A DNA stretch of 10,251 bases, taken from the NCBI GenBank assembly GCA_045536775.1, contig JAZSOD010000026.1:1-10251 (forward strand). Direction: 5' to 3'. Shown here one piece after another: positions 1 to 7,297 of the stretch. Origin of the DNA: UBA4717 sp045536775. Lineage in GTDB: Bacteria > Bacillota > Clostridia > Oscillospirales > CAG-272. The notes under the pieces are model-generated. The model was not told the DNA's origin. It saw only the letters and a program-made list of their open reading frames with translations, and did not search any database. The position numbers and the translations under genes are program-made. Position 1 is the first letter of the stretch. The number at the start of each line of letters is the position of its first letter.

Positions 1-90
1 TGTATTGCGCTTTCGCAATGATGATATACAATTCCTGCGGAATTGATGATATGCAAGACTTCGTCTTGATGATATACACGCCTCCGGCGT
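1..90. repeat. Array of four variable-stem hairpins with constant GATGATATAC linkers
   Basis: Four perfect small palindromes lie in a row: 4-19 (ATTGCG/CGCAAT), 30-44 (AATTCC/GGAATT), 55-67 (AAGAC/GTCTT) and 78-90 (ACGCC/GGCGT), with loops of 3-4 bases. The three linkers between them (20-29, 45-54, 68-77) are each 10 bases and read GATGATATAC, with one substitution in the middle one. The stems share almost no sequence, yet each pairs perfectly, so it is the folding that is kept. The first bases of the window may be the end of another linker, so the array probably continues to the left. No protein frame or promoter is evident here. Function is unknown; an intergenic hairpin repeat or a transcribed 3' structure are the plausible readings. 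Confidence 0.8.
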
Positions 91-122
91 GATTTGGACG
101 TGTTTTACACTGGTATCGCAAG

Positions 123-152
123 AAAAAAGCACTGCGAAAGCAGTGCTTTTTT
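123..152. terminator. Bidirectional rho-independent terminator
   Basis: A 13-bp perfect stem (123-135 with 140-152) is closed by a GAAA tetraloop. It has six A on its left side and six T on its right, so it can end transcription in either direction. It lies 13 bases beyond the stop codon of the minus-strand STAND gene and serves as its terminator. It could also stop rightward transcription leaving the hairpin array. Confidence 0.92.
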
Positions 153-165
153 CAGTTTACTCAGA

Positions 166-3100
166 TTACAGCACGTCCTCGAGTCTTACCGAATGAGGTA
201 TGCCGTCCGTGAATTCAAAATAGTTACCCGCGCCGGCAAACGCTTCCTCTGACATAAACAAAGCGTCAAAGGTAAAGAGCTTACGCACGTCGGGATATAT
301 TTTTTCCACTCTCGCATTAAGTGCCTTGCACTCCTCGAGACTCTCGCAAATTATAACGATTATCGGCTGACGCTTGAGCTTGTTAAGCTGCTTTTCGTAT
401 CTCGTCAGCGACGGATAATAGGTCGAAAGCAGACACAGACGCAGGACCTTGTTGACCGAGTCCTTGAACAGCTTTTCGTCGTTTATAACGCGGAACGCCT
501 GAGCGAACACGGGACGCTCACCAAGCTCGAGATAGCCGTGAACGGTCGCTCTGCCCGAGAAATGACTGTCGGTGTCAAAGGTAGAGCCCAGAGAGTAGTC
601 CCGTACAATATCCTTGTACCGTCTTGCAGTTGCGGCAAACCAATGATTGAGTACGAGCTTGCGGCATATATCCCTGAGCATTTCCCCATCGTTTATTACG
701 ATGAGATCGTGATCCTTGTCGGGAATTCTGTTTTGGGATGCTGCACGCTTGGTGTCGCGGGTTAAAAGATGGTTTTTCGGCATTTTTCCCGTGATATGAT
801 AAAGAAGCTTTGCTCCAAACGGGAAATACACGCTGAAAACGGGGGGATCGGTCTTTTCGCCGTTTTCAAAGAATCTGCTTCGGAAAGCAAATTTATAGGT
901 CTTGTGAAGAGAGCCGAGCATTCTTTTGTCAACGTGAGAGAAAAGCGCGGGGGTGGGAATTATTCCCGCTTCTATAAGATCGCTGATCATATCGGTTGTG
1001 CAGAAGCTGAAGTTGTCTATCCATTCAAGAATGGCGTAATCGGCCTGTCCGAGTCTGCCCGAATAGAAGAAGTCTCTGTTGATGAGATTCCAGGTCTTTT
1101 GGAAATAGAGGTTGTTTCCGCCCGCCATATTGCTGAGGAAACACTCCTCTTTGAGATTCATTTCGGGACGGAATGCGTACGGAGAGTGCCAATCGGGATC
1201 GAACTTGGGAAGAATAAGCTCGGCGGACGATCTGTCGAACGCTTCGCCCATTTCTGTGGTGGTGGCGATGCGCGGCAGATCGAAGGCGTCGGTTGTAGCG
1301 CCCATACAGTCAAGCATACGCAGGTATCGGGGATTGGCAATACTGCCCGAGACCCCCGTGAAATCACAACCGCTGACGAACAGCTTGTACGGCACGTCGT
1401 ACTCGTCCTGCTTTATCATATCACGAAATGCCACGAGATTTTCCGAGCAGGACTTGTAGCTGACCTCATCAAGCGTTACCGTCTTGTTGGGGTTGTACTT
1501 TTCGCAATTATCAAGCTCGGACAGGGAAAAGCTACACTCGGAGCCGTTTTCGAGATTGATGGCTTTTATCTGTCCGTCAATATCGGAAAACGGCTTCTTC
1601 TGGACTGCAAGCTCCCGTCCGTCTTTATCTTCTATGATACATACGGATGTGTTGCCGAAGGCGTTGTTTACGCTCTTGAGACATTTCATATTCTTGTCCA
1701 TCTTGTATATGAAATGCGAGCTAAGTATGTAGAAGGAGGAGTTATCCGCACAGGGCACAAGACTGTTTAACGGCTTCGGACAAGTGGTTACGTGACAAAT
1801 ATCGTTTACCGTGCTGTCGTAGACCGTGACGTGATACTTGCTTCTGATAACGATATCGTCGCCGCAGTATGCGGCGTACAGGGGAGTATTGGCAATAAAG
1901 TTCATTATGTAACGGGTCTCAAAGGTCTCGGTGTTGATCTCTATTACCGTGCTCTTGAATCTTCTGTTTTTGTCAACCCTTATCTTGAGCTTGTCCTGAT
2001 AGTCGATAGCGGCAGATACTAAAATTACGTCGCTGCCGTCCTTTGCCGAAATGCTCGTGATCTTTCTTCCGGGCAAAAGCATAAGCAAATAATTTGCTTT
2101 TTCCGCTTCCTCGAAGATGCGCTCGTATTTTTTCGCGGTCTCATTGAGCTTTTTCTTTTGCCAGTTATATAGAGTTACCGACTTTTCAACCTCGGCAATA
2201 CAACGCTCCAAAATAAGCTTCGGAATGCGTTCGTGATCGTGAGTGGAGTCCTCAAACTGTTGCTTGGTGTAAGAGAAGAAGGTCTTTTTCTCATCACGGG
2301 CCTTATTGTCGGTCGGGAAAAGATGATATAGCTTAAAGCTCTTGAAAAGCTCCTCAAGCTCGGCAATGTAATCGCTTAATATCTTCGAGTAGCCGAACTT
2401 GCGCTCTGTCCAGACGTCGTTTTCTTCTGAATAATCGTATATTTTGAGTGCATCGTAGCCGATTACGTGACCGAAGGCGAGGCGATTTTTGGACGGAAGC
2501 ATACACGCCGCAGAATTTATGCACAAAAACTTGTGCTCGTCGATCTCGTCGGGTGTATCTACGTGCTTGTAATTGAACGAATTGAGAATAGTTGAGAAGG
2601 ATATGCGTCCGTCTGAGTCGATGCGGAAGTCCTGAAGATGACTCGGAGTCTTGAAAACAAGACGCGGTGCAGCGACGCTTGAAAATTCCTCGGGTATCGG
2701 TATTTCAAAGATCTCGTGGTCGGTCATAGCGAAAAGGCTTAAGTCGTCATTACCAAAGAGAAGCTTTCTGACCGAATAGCGCACGTCGGATATTATTTTT
2801 ACGGGGAAAGTGGCGTTGTTCGCCTTTTCCCAGATCTTGATAACGCCTGTGGAATCAATGCAGGCAACGCTTGCGCGGTTTGTGCAAGCCGCGATTATTT
2901 CCTCGAAATGCTTTTCGGTGAATACGTTGTAGCGTTCTATAATACTGTGTGCGAAGCTTGTCGGATGTATACCGCGCTTATCAAAACGGGAAAGGTGACA
3001 GGTGGCAAGAGAGGACCTCGTGAGATCGAGGCGAGACAGATCAAGTCCCGACAGGTCGCCGCGTCTTGCACTCTTCAATATTTCCGCGGCGTTAGCCACG

Positions 3101-5145
3101 CTTATTGCACTATTCGTGCGTTCTCTGAACAGATCAATAAAGAAAACCGTGACCGAGCCGTCATTGCAGGAATAGTCCCAACAGCCGTCGGCATCAAGGC
3201 GCGGCGCCCCCTCGCGGAGAAGCTCTGACACGAAGCTTATAATTTCGGGGTCGAAGAGCTGCTTTGACAGAGCGTCGCTCGGAGATTCTGCCTTTAGTGA
3301 ATATTTCATCTGCTCGGACACGAATTTCGCGCAGAAGAAGTCGCGGTATATCTGGTGAACGAAATCGAGCTTGCCGTCGCCGTCAAGACGCAGCATTTTG
3401 CACACGCGCACGAAATATATTTTCGCAAGGTCAGCAAGATCAAGCTCGTCGTATGAGGAAAAGGCCGAGTCGCGAAGCAGACGTCTGTATTCCTCGCCGC
3501 AAAGACGCTTGTAAGCGGTTTCCTGAAGAAGCTCTGACGCGTAAGCGAGGGTGTCCTCAAGCTCCTCTGAGGAAAGCAAAAATGTTGAGCCGCTTGTATC
3601 GTTTGTGATCATGCGGTGGGCGATAACGGGCAGAATATGGGTGAGAAACACCGAATACAGAGCCTTTGTTGAGTCGTTCTCGGCAGAAGCCCCATCCTTG
3701 TCAAGCTGACGGTTGATAAAGGAATTCAGAAGGTCCGTTTTGTTGTGAACGGTGTCGCTCGTAACGGTCTGAGCGTACATCCTGAGGTACATAGGTATAG
3801 ACAGAATGGAGAGCATTGATTTTTCAATGCCGTCGCGCCATAATCCAAGCTCCGAAAGGTAATTTTTTATCTGATTGAAGCTCAGAGGTTTTACCTTCTG
3901 ATGCTCGAAAATCTCGTCGGGGAGATTCAGGTCTATGTGACGGCCCGATATCATAACGCGCACGTTTGAATATCTTCCTCCGGGGAGGAATTCGAGCATT
4001 TCGCGCCTGAACTGAGGCAAAACGCTCTCGGATATTTCGTTGTAGCCGTCAATTATAAGTAAATACCTCGGACTTTGAGTCTTGAGTGAGAACTCGTAGT
4101 CGAGCATACCTGCATTCTGACCCGTGCTTTTGTCGGTGGTTGCGGTGTACTCGTCAAAGAGCACCTTTGACAGATGGCGGAGTATGAGGTGGTTTTCGCC
4201 CGCAAGGCTTTTTGCATCGACGTATATAGGTATAAGGCAGTCGGATCTCGCCGAATCCGCCTTGTCAAGAAAATCGTAAAAGAGCTTGGTGAGAATGGTG
4301 GTCTTTCCGCAGCCTCCCTCGTATCCGACGAGGGACACGTGAGTGTTTTTTACACGCTCACAAAGCTCTTCAAAGCAAAGCTCTGACGAGCCGTCGGATC
4401 CTTTTCCCCTGCCCACTCTGCCTTTTTTGCCCGAGGCAGAGAAGGTCTCCGCGACCTCCGCGCCGTTGTCGGGTTCATCCTCGGTCAGATTTTCCTCGGA
4501 CTTTTTGGGAGGAGCCTTGATCGACGGCATAAGCCTTTCGTCGATGACACTCAGGTCGAACATATAGTCGGACTGTTTTTTTGCTTCGGCAAAAGCGCGC
4601 ACCTTGTCTATTATGAGCGAGGCGGCTTCGTTGGTACTTCCGGACAGAAGAGCGTTCACCTTGTCCTTGATGCGCTCTTTTGCACCCGAGAGCGTGGCAC
4701 CGTTACCGAGAACGAGGTGTTCGGGGCTCTGATAAAGCTTACGGTATTCGCTTCCAAGCTCGGGGTCGCTGAAGATACCCGTTTCAAAGTCGCAGTCGCA
4801 GAGGAATATGCCAAAGTAGGCGACGTTGAGCTCACTTCGGTCGTTTGCGTGTCTTGACGCCTTGAGCTTCTGGAACTGCGAGACCTCCTCATAGAGCCAG
4901 CCGCCGCCTTCTCTGAGGTGCTTGAGGTCGCTTGTGACGAAAATGAGGTATTTTGAATTGTCGACCTCACGGAGAATACCCGGACACCACGATTCGACCT
5001 TTTCAAGAGGAAGGTCGGGGCGGTGGTCAAAGTATATTTTCCCTTCAAGAGAGGGGTCCGTTTCGAGAAGGATGTCGTAAAGCTCTGTTACGAGCTTATC
5101 GTCCTCGCTTTTATGAGAGATAAAGATGAGGTTTGAGTTGTTCAT
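166..5145 (-). CDS. TIR-like/NACHT STAND NTPase with propeller-like sensor (candidate anti-phage NLR)
   Basis: This 1659-residue protein is probably a cytosolic signal-transducing ATPase that senses an invader and triggers a toxic effector. Residues 5-165 look TIR-like: box 1 FISHKSEDD (8-16), then IYFD (37-40) and WLYEE (83-87), where Trp83-x-x-Glu86 matches the catalytic-Glu helix of NADase TIRs. An acidic-then-basic linker (about 205-250) follows. The NACHT ATPase has Walker A GYEGGCGKTT (274-283), Walker B LLIIDGYNE (362-370), a sensor-like Arg402 and FVHQIYRDFF (595-604). Residues 697-720 repeat a D-L-S-x-L pattern. About 745-1270 looks like a degenerate WD/beta-propeller region split by a coiled coil (about 920-1020). 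A winged-helix-like part (about 1366-1455) and an alpha/beta part (about 1478-1659) close the protein. The ATG start has AGGTG (5151-5155) five bases upstream. No clear promoter is visible. Domain order is well supported; the C-terminal assignments and the defence role are inferred. Confidence 0.85.
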   Translation of the reverse strand: MNNSNLIFISHKSEDDKLVTELYDILLETDPSLEGKIYFDHRPDLPLEKVESWCPGILREVDNSKYLIFVTSDLKHLREGGGWLYEEVSQFQKLKASRHANDRSELNVAYFGIFLCDCDFETGIFSDPELGSEYRKLYQSPEHLVLGNGATLSGAKERIKDKVNALLSGSTNEAASLIIDKVRAFAEAKKQSDYMFDLSVIDERLMPSIKAPPKKSEENLTEDEPDNGAEVAETFSASGKKGRVGRGKGSDGSSELCFEELCERVKNTHVSLVGYEGGCGKTTILTKLFYDFLDKADSARSDCLIPIYVDAKSLAGENHLILRHLSKVLFDEYTATTDKSTGQNAGMLDYEFSLKTQSPRYLLIIDGYNEISESVLPQFRREMLEFLPGGRYSNVRVMISGRHIDLNLPDEIFEHQKVKPLSFNQIKNYLSELGLWRDGIEKSMLSILSIPMYLRMYAQTVTSDTVHNKTDLLNSFINRQLDKDGASAENDSTKALYSVFLTHILPVIAHRMITNDTSGSTFLLSSEELEDTLAYASELLQETAYKRLCGEEYRRLLRDSAFSSYDELDLADLAKIYFVRVCKMLRLDGDGKLDFVHQIYRDFFCAKFVSEQMKYSLKAESPSDALSKQLFDPEIISFVSELLREGAPRLDADGCWDYSCNDGSVTVFFIDLFRERTNSAISVANAAEILKSARRGDLSGLDLSRLDLTRSSLATCHLSRFDKRGIHPTSFAHSIIERYNVFTEKHFEEIIAACTNRASVACIDSTGVIKIWEKANNATFPVKIISDVRYSVRKLLFGNDDLSLFAMTDHEIFEIPIPEEFSSVAAPRLVFKTPSHLQDFRIDSDGRISFSTILNSFNYKHVDTPDEIDEHKFLCINSAACMLPSKNRLAFGHVIGYDALKIYDYSEENDVWTERKFGYSKILSDYIAELEELFKSFKLYHLFPTDNKARDEKKTFFSYTKQQFEDSTHDHERIPKLILERCIAEVEKSVTLYNWQKKKLNETAKKYERIFEEAEKANYLLMLLPGRKITSISAKDGSDVILVSAAIDYQDKLKIRVDKNRRFKSTVIEINTETFETRYIMNFIANTPLYAAYCGDDIVIRSKYHVTVYDSTVNDICHVTTCPKPLNSLVPCADNSSFYILSSHFIYKMDKNMKCLKSVNNAFGNTSVCIIEDKDGRELAVQKKPFSDIDGQIKAINLENGSECSFSLSELDNCEKYNPNKTVTLDEVSYKSCSENLVAFRDMIKQDEYDVPYKLFVSGCDFTGVSGSIANPRYLRMLDCMGATTDAFDLPRIATTTEMGEAFDRSSAELILPKFDPDWHSPYAFRPEMNLKEECFLSNMAGGNNLYFQKTWNLINRDFFYSGRLGQADYAILEWIDNFSFCTTDMISDLIEAGIIPTPALFSHVDKRMLGSLHKTYKFAFRSRFFENGEKTDPPVFSVYFPFGAKLLYHITGKMPKNHLLTRDTKRAASQNRIPDKDHDLIVINDGEMLRDICRKLVLNHWFAATARRYKDIVRDYSLGSTFDTDSHFSGRATVHGYLELGERPVFAQAFRVINDEKLFKDSVNKVLRLCLLSTYYPSLTRYEKQLNKLKRQPIIVIICESLEECKALNARVEKIYPDVRKLFTFDALFMSEEAFAGAGNYFEFTDGIPHSVRLEDVL

Positions 5146-5150
5146 AATAT

Positions 5151-5155
5151 CACCT
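5151..5155 (-). promoter_or_regulatory. Ribosome binding site of the STAND gene
   Basis: On the minus strand AGGTG is followed by five bases and then ATG at 5145. This fixes the start just before the TIR-like box 1, which begins at residue 8. I see no convincing -35/-10 pair in the 70 bases further upstream, so transcription may come from within the 125-bp repeats or by read-through from nadE. Confidence 0.7.
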
Positions 5156-5160
5156 GAAAA

Positions 5161-5515
5161 AAACGAAATTTACGCCGACAAGCGTGTACGGGTGGAGACG
5201 GTGGTTGCAGAGAAGCTGTATGCGCGTCTTGAAAGTTTTTGCGCCGCTTTTTTCAAAAAGCGGCAAAGGTGCGAAGAACCGTAATAAACCAAATTCGCAC
5301 AGATAATGGAGTATGGGTGGAGATTTCAATTACCGCAAAACAAAATGCGCGTCTTGAAAGTTTTTGCGCCGCTTTTTTCAAAAAGCGGCAAAGGTGCGAA
5401 GAACCGTAATAAACCAAATTCGCGCAGATAATGGAGTATGGGTGGAGATTTCACTCACCGCAAAACAAAATGCGCGTCTTGAAAGTTTTTGTGCCCTTTT
5501 TACAAAAAGGGCAAA
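5161..5515. repeat. 125-bp tandem repeat, two full copies with partial copies at both ends
   Basis: Full copies lie at 5221-5345 and 5346-5470 and differ at only three positions by my count. The head of a third copy runs from 5471 to about 5515. A much diverged tail of a preceding copy, 5161-5220, keeps exact register: the block GGGTGGAGA falls at 5190, 5315 and 5440. Each unit carries a 10-bp hairpin, 5243-5264 and 5368-5389 (GCCGCTTTTT/AAAAAGCGGC). In the third copy it is changed on both arms to GCCCTTTTT/AAAAAGGGC (5493-5512). The array fills the whole gap between the STAND gene and nadE and runs into the nadE 3' end. It contains no recognisable gene. It may hold the STAND gene's promoter or act as a 3' structure for nadE; neither is shown. 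Confidence 0.9.
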
Positions 5516-6237
5516 GGCTCGAAGCAGGGCATAAGCTCAAGCTTGAAAAGATTTGCCGCGTGACGCTTGTCAATAAGCGCCTTGATTTCGGGGTCGTCTA
5601 TCTCGCCCGTGCGAATGTATCTGTCAAGCACGGCGTAGGTAAATCCGAGATTTTCCTCATCAGTCTTGCCGCAAAGTCCGTCAATGGGTACCTTTTCAAC
5701 AAGCTTATACGGCAGACCGAGAAGATGACCTATCTCCTTGACCTCGGTAACGGTCAGCTTTGACAGGGGACTGAAATCGCCCGCCGCATCACCGTAACGG
5801 GTGGAATAGCCGACAAAGTCTTCGGACAGATTGCAGGTGTTGACCACCCTGCCGTTAAGACTTTGCGATACGGCGTAAAGGGTTGACATACGGACACGCG
5901 GCGGGACGTTGTTGCGGGTCTGCTCGGTTATCTCCACACCCTCGGGGAAATTTTCAAGTATCCCGTCAACCGCATTTTTTATATTTATCACGAAATGCCT
6001 GATTCCGAGATGCTTACATAATGCGTAAGCCGCATTGATATCGTGCTGCTCGCCGTTTGGCATAAGCACGCCGATAACGCGGTCGCGGCCGAGAGCCTCG
6101 ACACAGAGCGCCGCGGCAACCGAGCTGTCCTTGCCACCCGAAATGCCGACAACGGCATTGCATCCGCGACCGTTCTTTTCAAAAAAATCTCTTATCCAAT
6201 TGACGCAGTCATCCTTGACCTTTTGGGCGTTGAACAT
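5500..6237 (-). CDS. nadE: NH3-dependent NAD+ synthetase
   Basis: This enzyme makes NAD+ from nicotinic acid adenine dinucleotide, ATP and ammonia, the last step of NAD+ synthesis in the cytosol. The 245-residue protein is the single-domain type with no glutaminase domain. Visible signatures are the ATP-pyrophosphatase P-loop SGGKDS (33-38), NLSEDFVGYSTRYGD (136-150) with the following AAGDFSPLSKLT, and KVPIDGLCGKTDEE (182-195). The start at 6237 is chosen because AAGGAG stands seven bases upstream. An in-frame ATG nine codons earlier (6264) would sit at the predicted transcription start and has no Shine-Dalgarno sequence. A consensus promoter precedes the gene. The last codons and the TAA lie within the third repeat hairpin. 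The STAND gene follows on the same strand about 355 bases downstream. Confidence 0.95.
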   Translation of the reverse strand: MFNAQKVKDDCVNWIRDFFEKNGRGCNAVVGISGGKDSSVAAALCVEALGRDRVIGVLMPNGEQHDINAAYALCKHLGIRHFVINIKNAVDGILENFPEGVEITEQTRNNVPPRVRMSTLYAVSQSLNGRVVNTCNLSEDFVGYSTRYGDAAGDFSPLSKLTVTEVKEIGHLLGLPYKLVEKVPIDGLCGKTDEENLGFTYAVLDRYIRTGEIDDPEIKALIDKRHAANLFKLELMPCFEPLPFL

Positions 6238-6272
6238 ATTGGCTCTCCTTGATACAAGCAACATATACTTAA

Positions 6273-6301
6273 ATTATACATGAAAACAGATAATGTGTCA
6301 A
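6273..6301 (-). promoter_or_regulatory. Sigma-A promoter of nadE
   Basis: On the minus strand a perfect TTGACA (-35, 6296-6301) is separated by 17 bases from a perfect TATAAT (-10, 6273-6278). Transcription should start near 6266, leaving a leader of about 30 bases with the AAGGAG site. That is too short for a riboswitch, and no operator palindrome is obvious. Confidence 0.88.
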
Positions 6302-6318
6302 TGCTTGACCGAATAGTG

Positions 6319-6347
6319 TTGAAAAAAGCAAAAACAAGTGATATAAT
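6319..6347 (+). promoter_or_regulatory. Sigma-A promoter of the FliB-like gene and helicase
   Basis: TTGAAA (-35, 6319-6324), a 17-base spacer and TATAAT (-10, 6342-6347) lie upstream of the 6377 start, with an expected transcript start near 6354. The -35 box is only 17 bases from the -35 box of the divergent nadE promoter, so the two polymerases would compete for neighbouring sites. The downstream ribosome binding site is GAGG at 6367-6370. Confidence 0.85.
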
Positions 6348-6376
6348 GAAGCAAAGACGCAAAAACGAGGATATAT

Positions 6377-7237
6377 ATGCAGAAAATATTCCCGAATTAC
6401 TACAAAAAATTCAAATGTATCGCCGACAAATGCAGACACAGCTGTTGTATCGGCTGGGAGATCGACGTTGACGAGGATACGCTTGACTACTATAACACCC
6501 TTGACTCCGAGCTTGGAGACAGGATAAGGAAAAGCATCGAGGGAGATGCACCGCACTTTGTTCTCGGCGAGGGCGAGCGTTGTCCGTTTTTGAATACGCG
6601 CGGACTTTGCGATATTATATCCGAGCTCGGCGAGGGCGGACTTTGCGATATATGCCGACTGCACCCGCGCTTTTGCAATTTTTACGACGGTTTTACAGAG
6701 ATCGGGCTCGGGCTTTGTTGTGAGGAGGCGGCGCGTATCGTGCTGACCGAAACCGAAAAGTTTTCGCTTGACCTGCCCGAAGCCGCTAAGAATATGAGCT
6801 TTTTTGCAGAACGCCAAAAGGTGTTTGATATTCTTCAGGACAGAAGCGTCACCGTGCTTGAAAGACTCAAAAAACTCGCGGTAAAATACGGCTTGAAGCT
6901 TGAAATTTCGGGCGACTCGCTCTATGAGCTGTACTCCTCACTTGAAAGGCTTGACACAGGCTGGGACACGGAGCTTGAAAAATTGAAAAGTTCAGACGGA
7001 GCAGCCGCGCTCGAGAGGGAAGACACACAAATTTTCTTTGAGCAGCTCGCCTGCTACCTCGTATTCCGCCACTTTGACGGCGGAGTCGGATTTGTGCTTG
7101 TAAGTATGCTTGCGGTGAGCGCAATATGTGCGTCCTGCGAGAGCACGGACGAGATGCTCGATAAAGTCAGAATGTACTCGTCTGAGATAGAATATTCAGA
7201 AGAGAACACCGAAAAGGTACGGGAGTTCTTGAGGTAA
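6377..7237 (+). CDS. YkgJ/FliB-type cysteine-cluster protein (flagellin lysine-N-methylase-like)
   Basis: The 286-residue protein opens with the cysteine pattern of the YkgJ/FliB family: Cys14-x4-Cys19-x3-Cys23-Cys24, followed by GWEIDVDEDT. Further cysteines follow in the family's usual arrangement: Cys69 in CPFL, Cys78, LCDICRLHPRFC (Cys90, 93, 100), and CCEEAAR (Cys114-115). The cluster probably binds metal or an iron-sulfur centre. FliB methylates lysines of flagellin in some bacteria, and many Bacillota homologues are labelled this way without proof. After about residue 125 the protein is helical and unremarkable, and it is shorter than I recall for typical FliB (roughly 350-400 residues). 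No flagellar gene is in the window, so methylation of flagellin is uncertain. GAGG sits six bases before the ATG. The helicase follows 60 bases later on the same strand, probably in one transcript. Confidence 0.82.
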   Translation: MQKIFPNYYKKFKCIADKCRHSCCIGWEIDVDEDTLDYYNTLDSELGDRIRKSIEGDAPHFVLGEGERCPFLNTRGLCDIISELGEGGLCDICRLHPRFCNFYDGFTEIGLGLCCEEAARIVLTETEKFSLDLPEAAKNMSFFAERQKVFDILQDRSVTVLERLKKLAVKYGLKLEISGDSLYELYSSLERLDTGWDTELEKLKSSDGAAALEREDTQIFFEQLACYLVFRHFDGGVGFVLVSMLAVSAICASCESTDEMLDKVRMYSSEIEYSEENTEKVREFLR

Positions 7238-7282
7238 AGAGTAAGAATCGACCCAAAAGCGATGACGGTCGGCAGTAATAGG

Positions 7283-7290
7283 AAAGGAGG
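7283..7290 (+). promoter_or_regulatory. Strong ribosome binding site that decides the helicase start (GTG at 7298)
   Basis: AAAGGAGG is followed by seven bases and GTG. The in-frame ATG at 7262 lies upstream of this site and has no ribosome binding site of its own, so translation from GTG is preferred. This shortens the protein by 12 residues. Confidence 0.85.
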
Positions 7291-7297
7291 CTTTCTT

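Noticed and set aside
1..90. CRISPR array
   Set aside because: The constant part is only 10 bases, the variable parts are 13-16 base palindromes, and no cas gene is present.
769..1770. Long plus-strand open frame (333 codons) opposite the STAND gene
   Set aside because: It is antisense to a well-supported coding region, has no ribosome binding site and shows no recognisable domain; it arises from codon bias on the other strand.
5221..5470. Repeat hairpins as ordinary rho-independent terminators of nadE
   Set aside because: The stems are strong, but no T tract follows them in the nadE direction; the T run lies inside the stem. Termination remains possible but is not supported as the classical type.
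6238..6264. Start of nadE at the upstream ATG (6264)
   Set aside because: It would lie at the predicted transcription start, has no Shine-Dalgarno site, and adds residues upstream of the usual NadE beginning; ATG at 6237 has AAGGAG at ideal spacing.
6279..6817. Minus-strand open frame across the promoter region and FliB-like gene
   Set aside because: It overlaps both promoters and runs opposite the conserved cysteine motifs of the plus-strand gene; no ribosome binding site or domain supports it.
7262..7297. Helicase start at ATG 7262
   Set aside because: The AAAGGAGG site lies downstream of it and points to GTG 7298.
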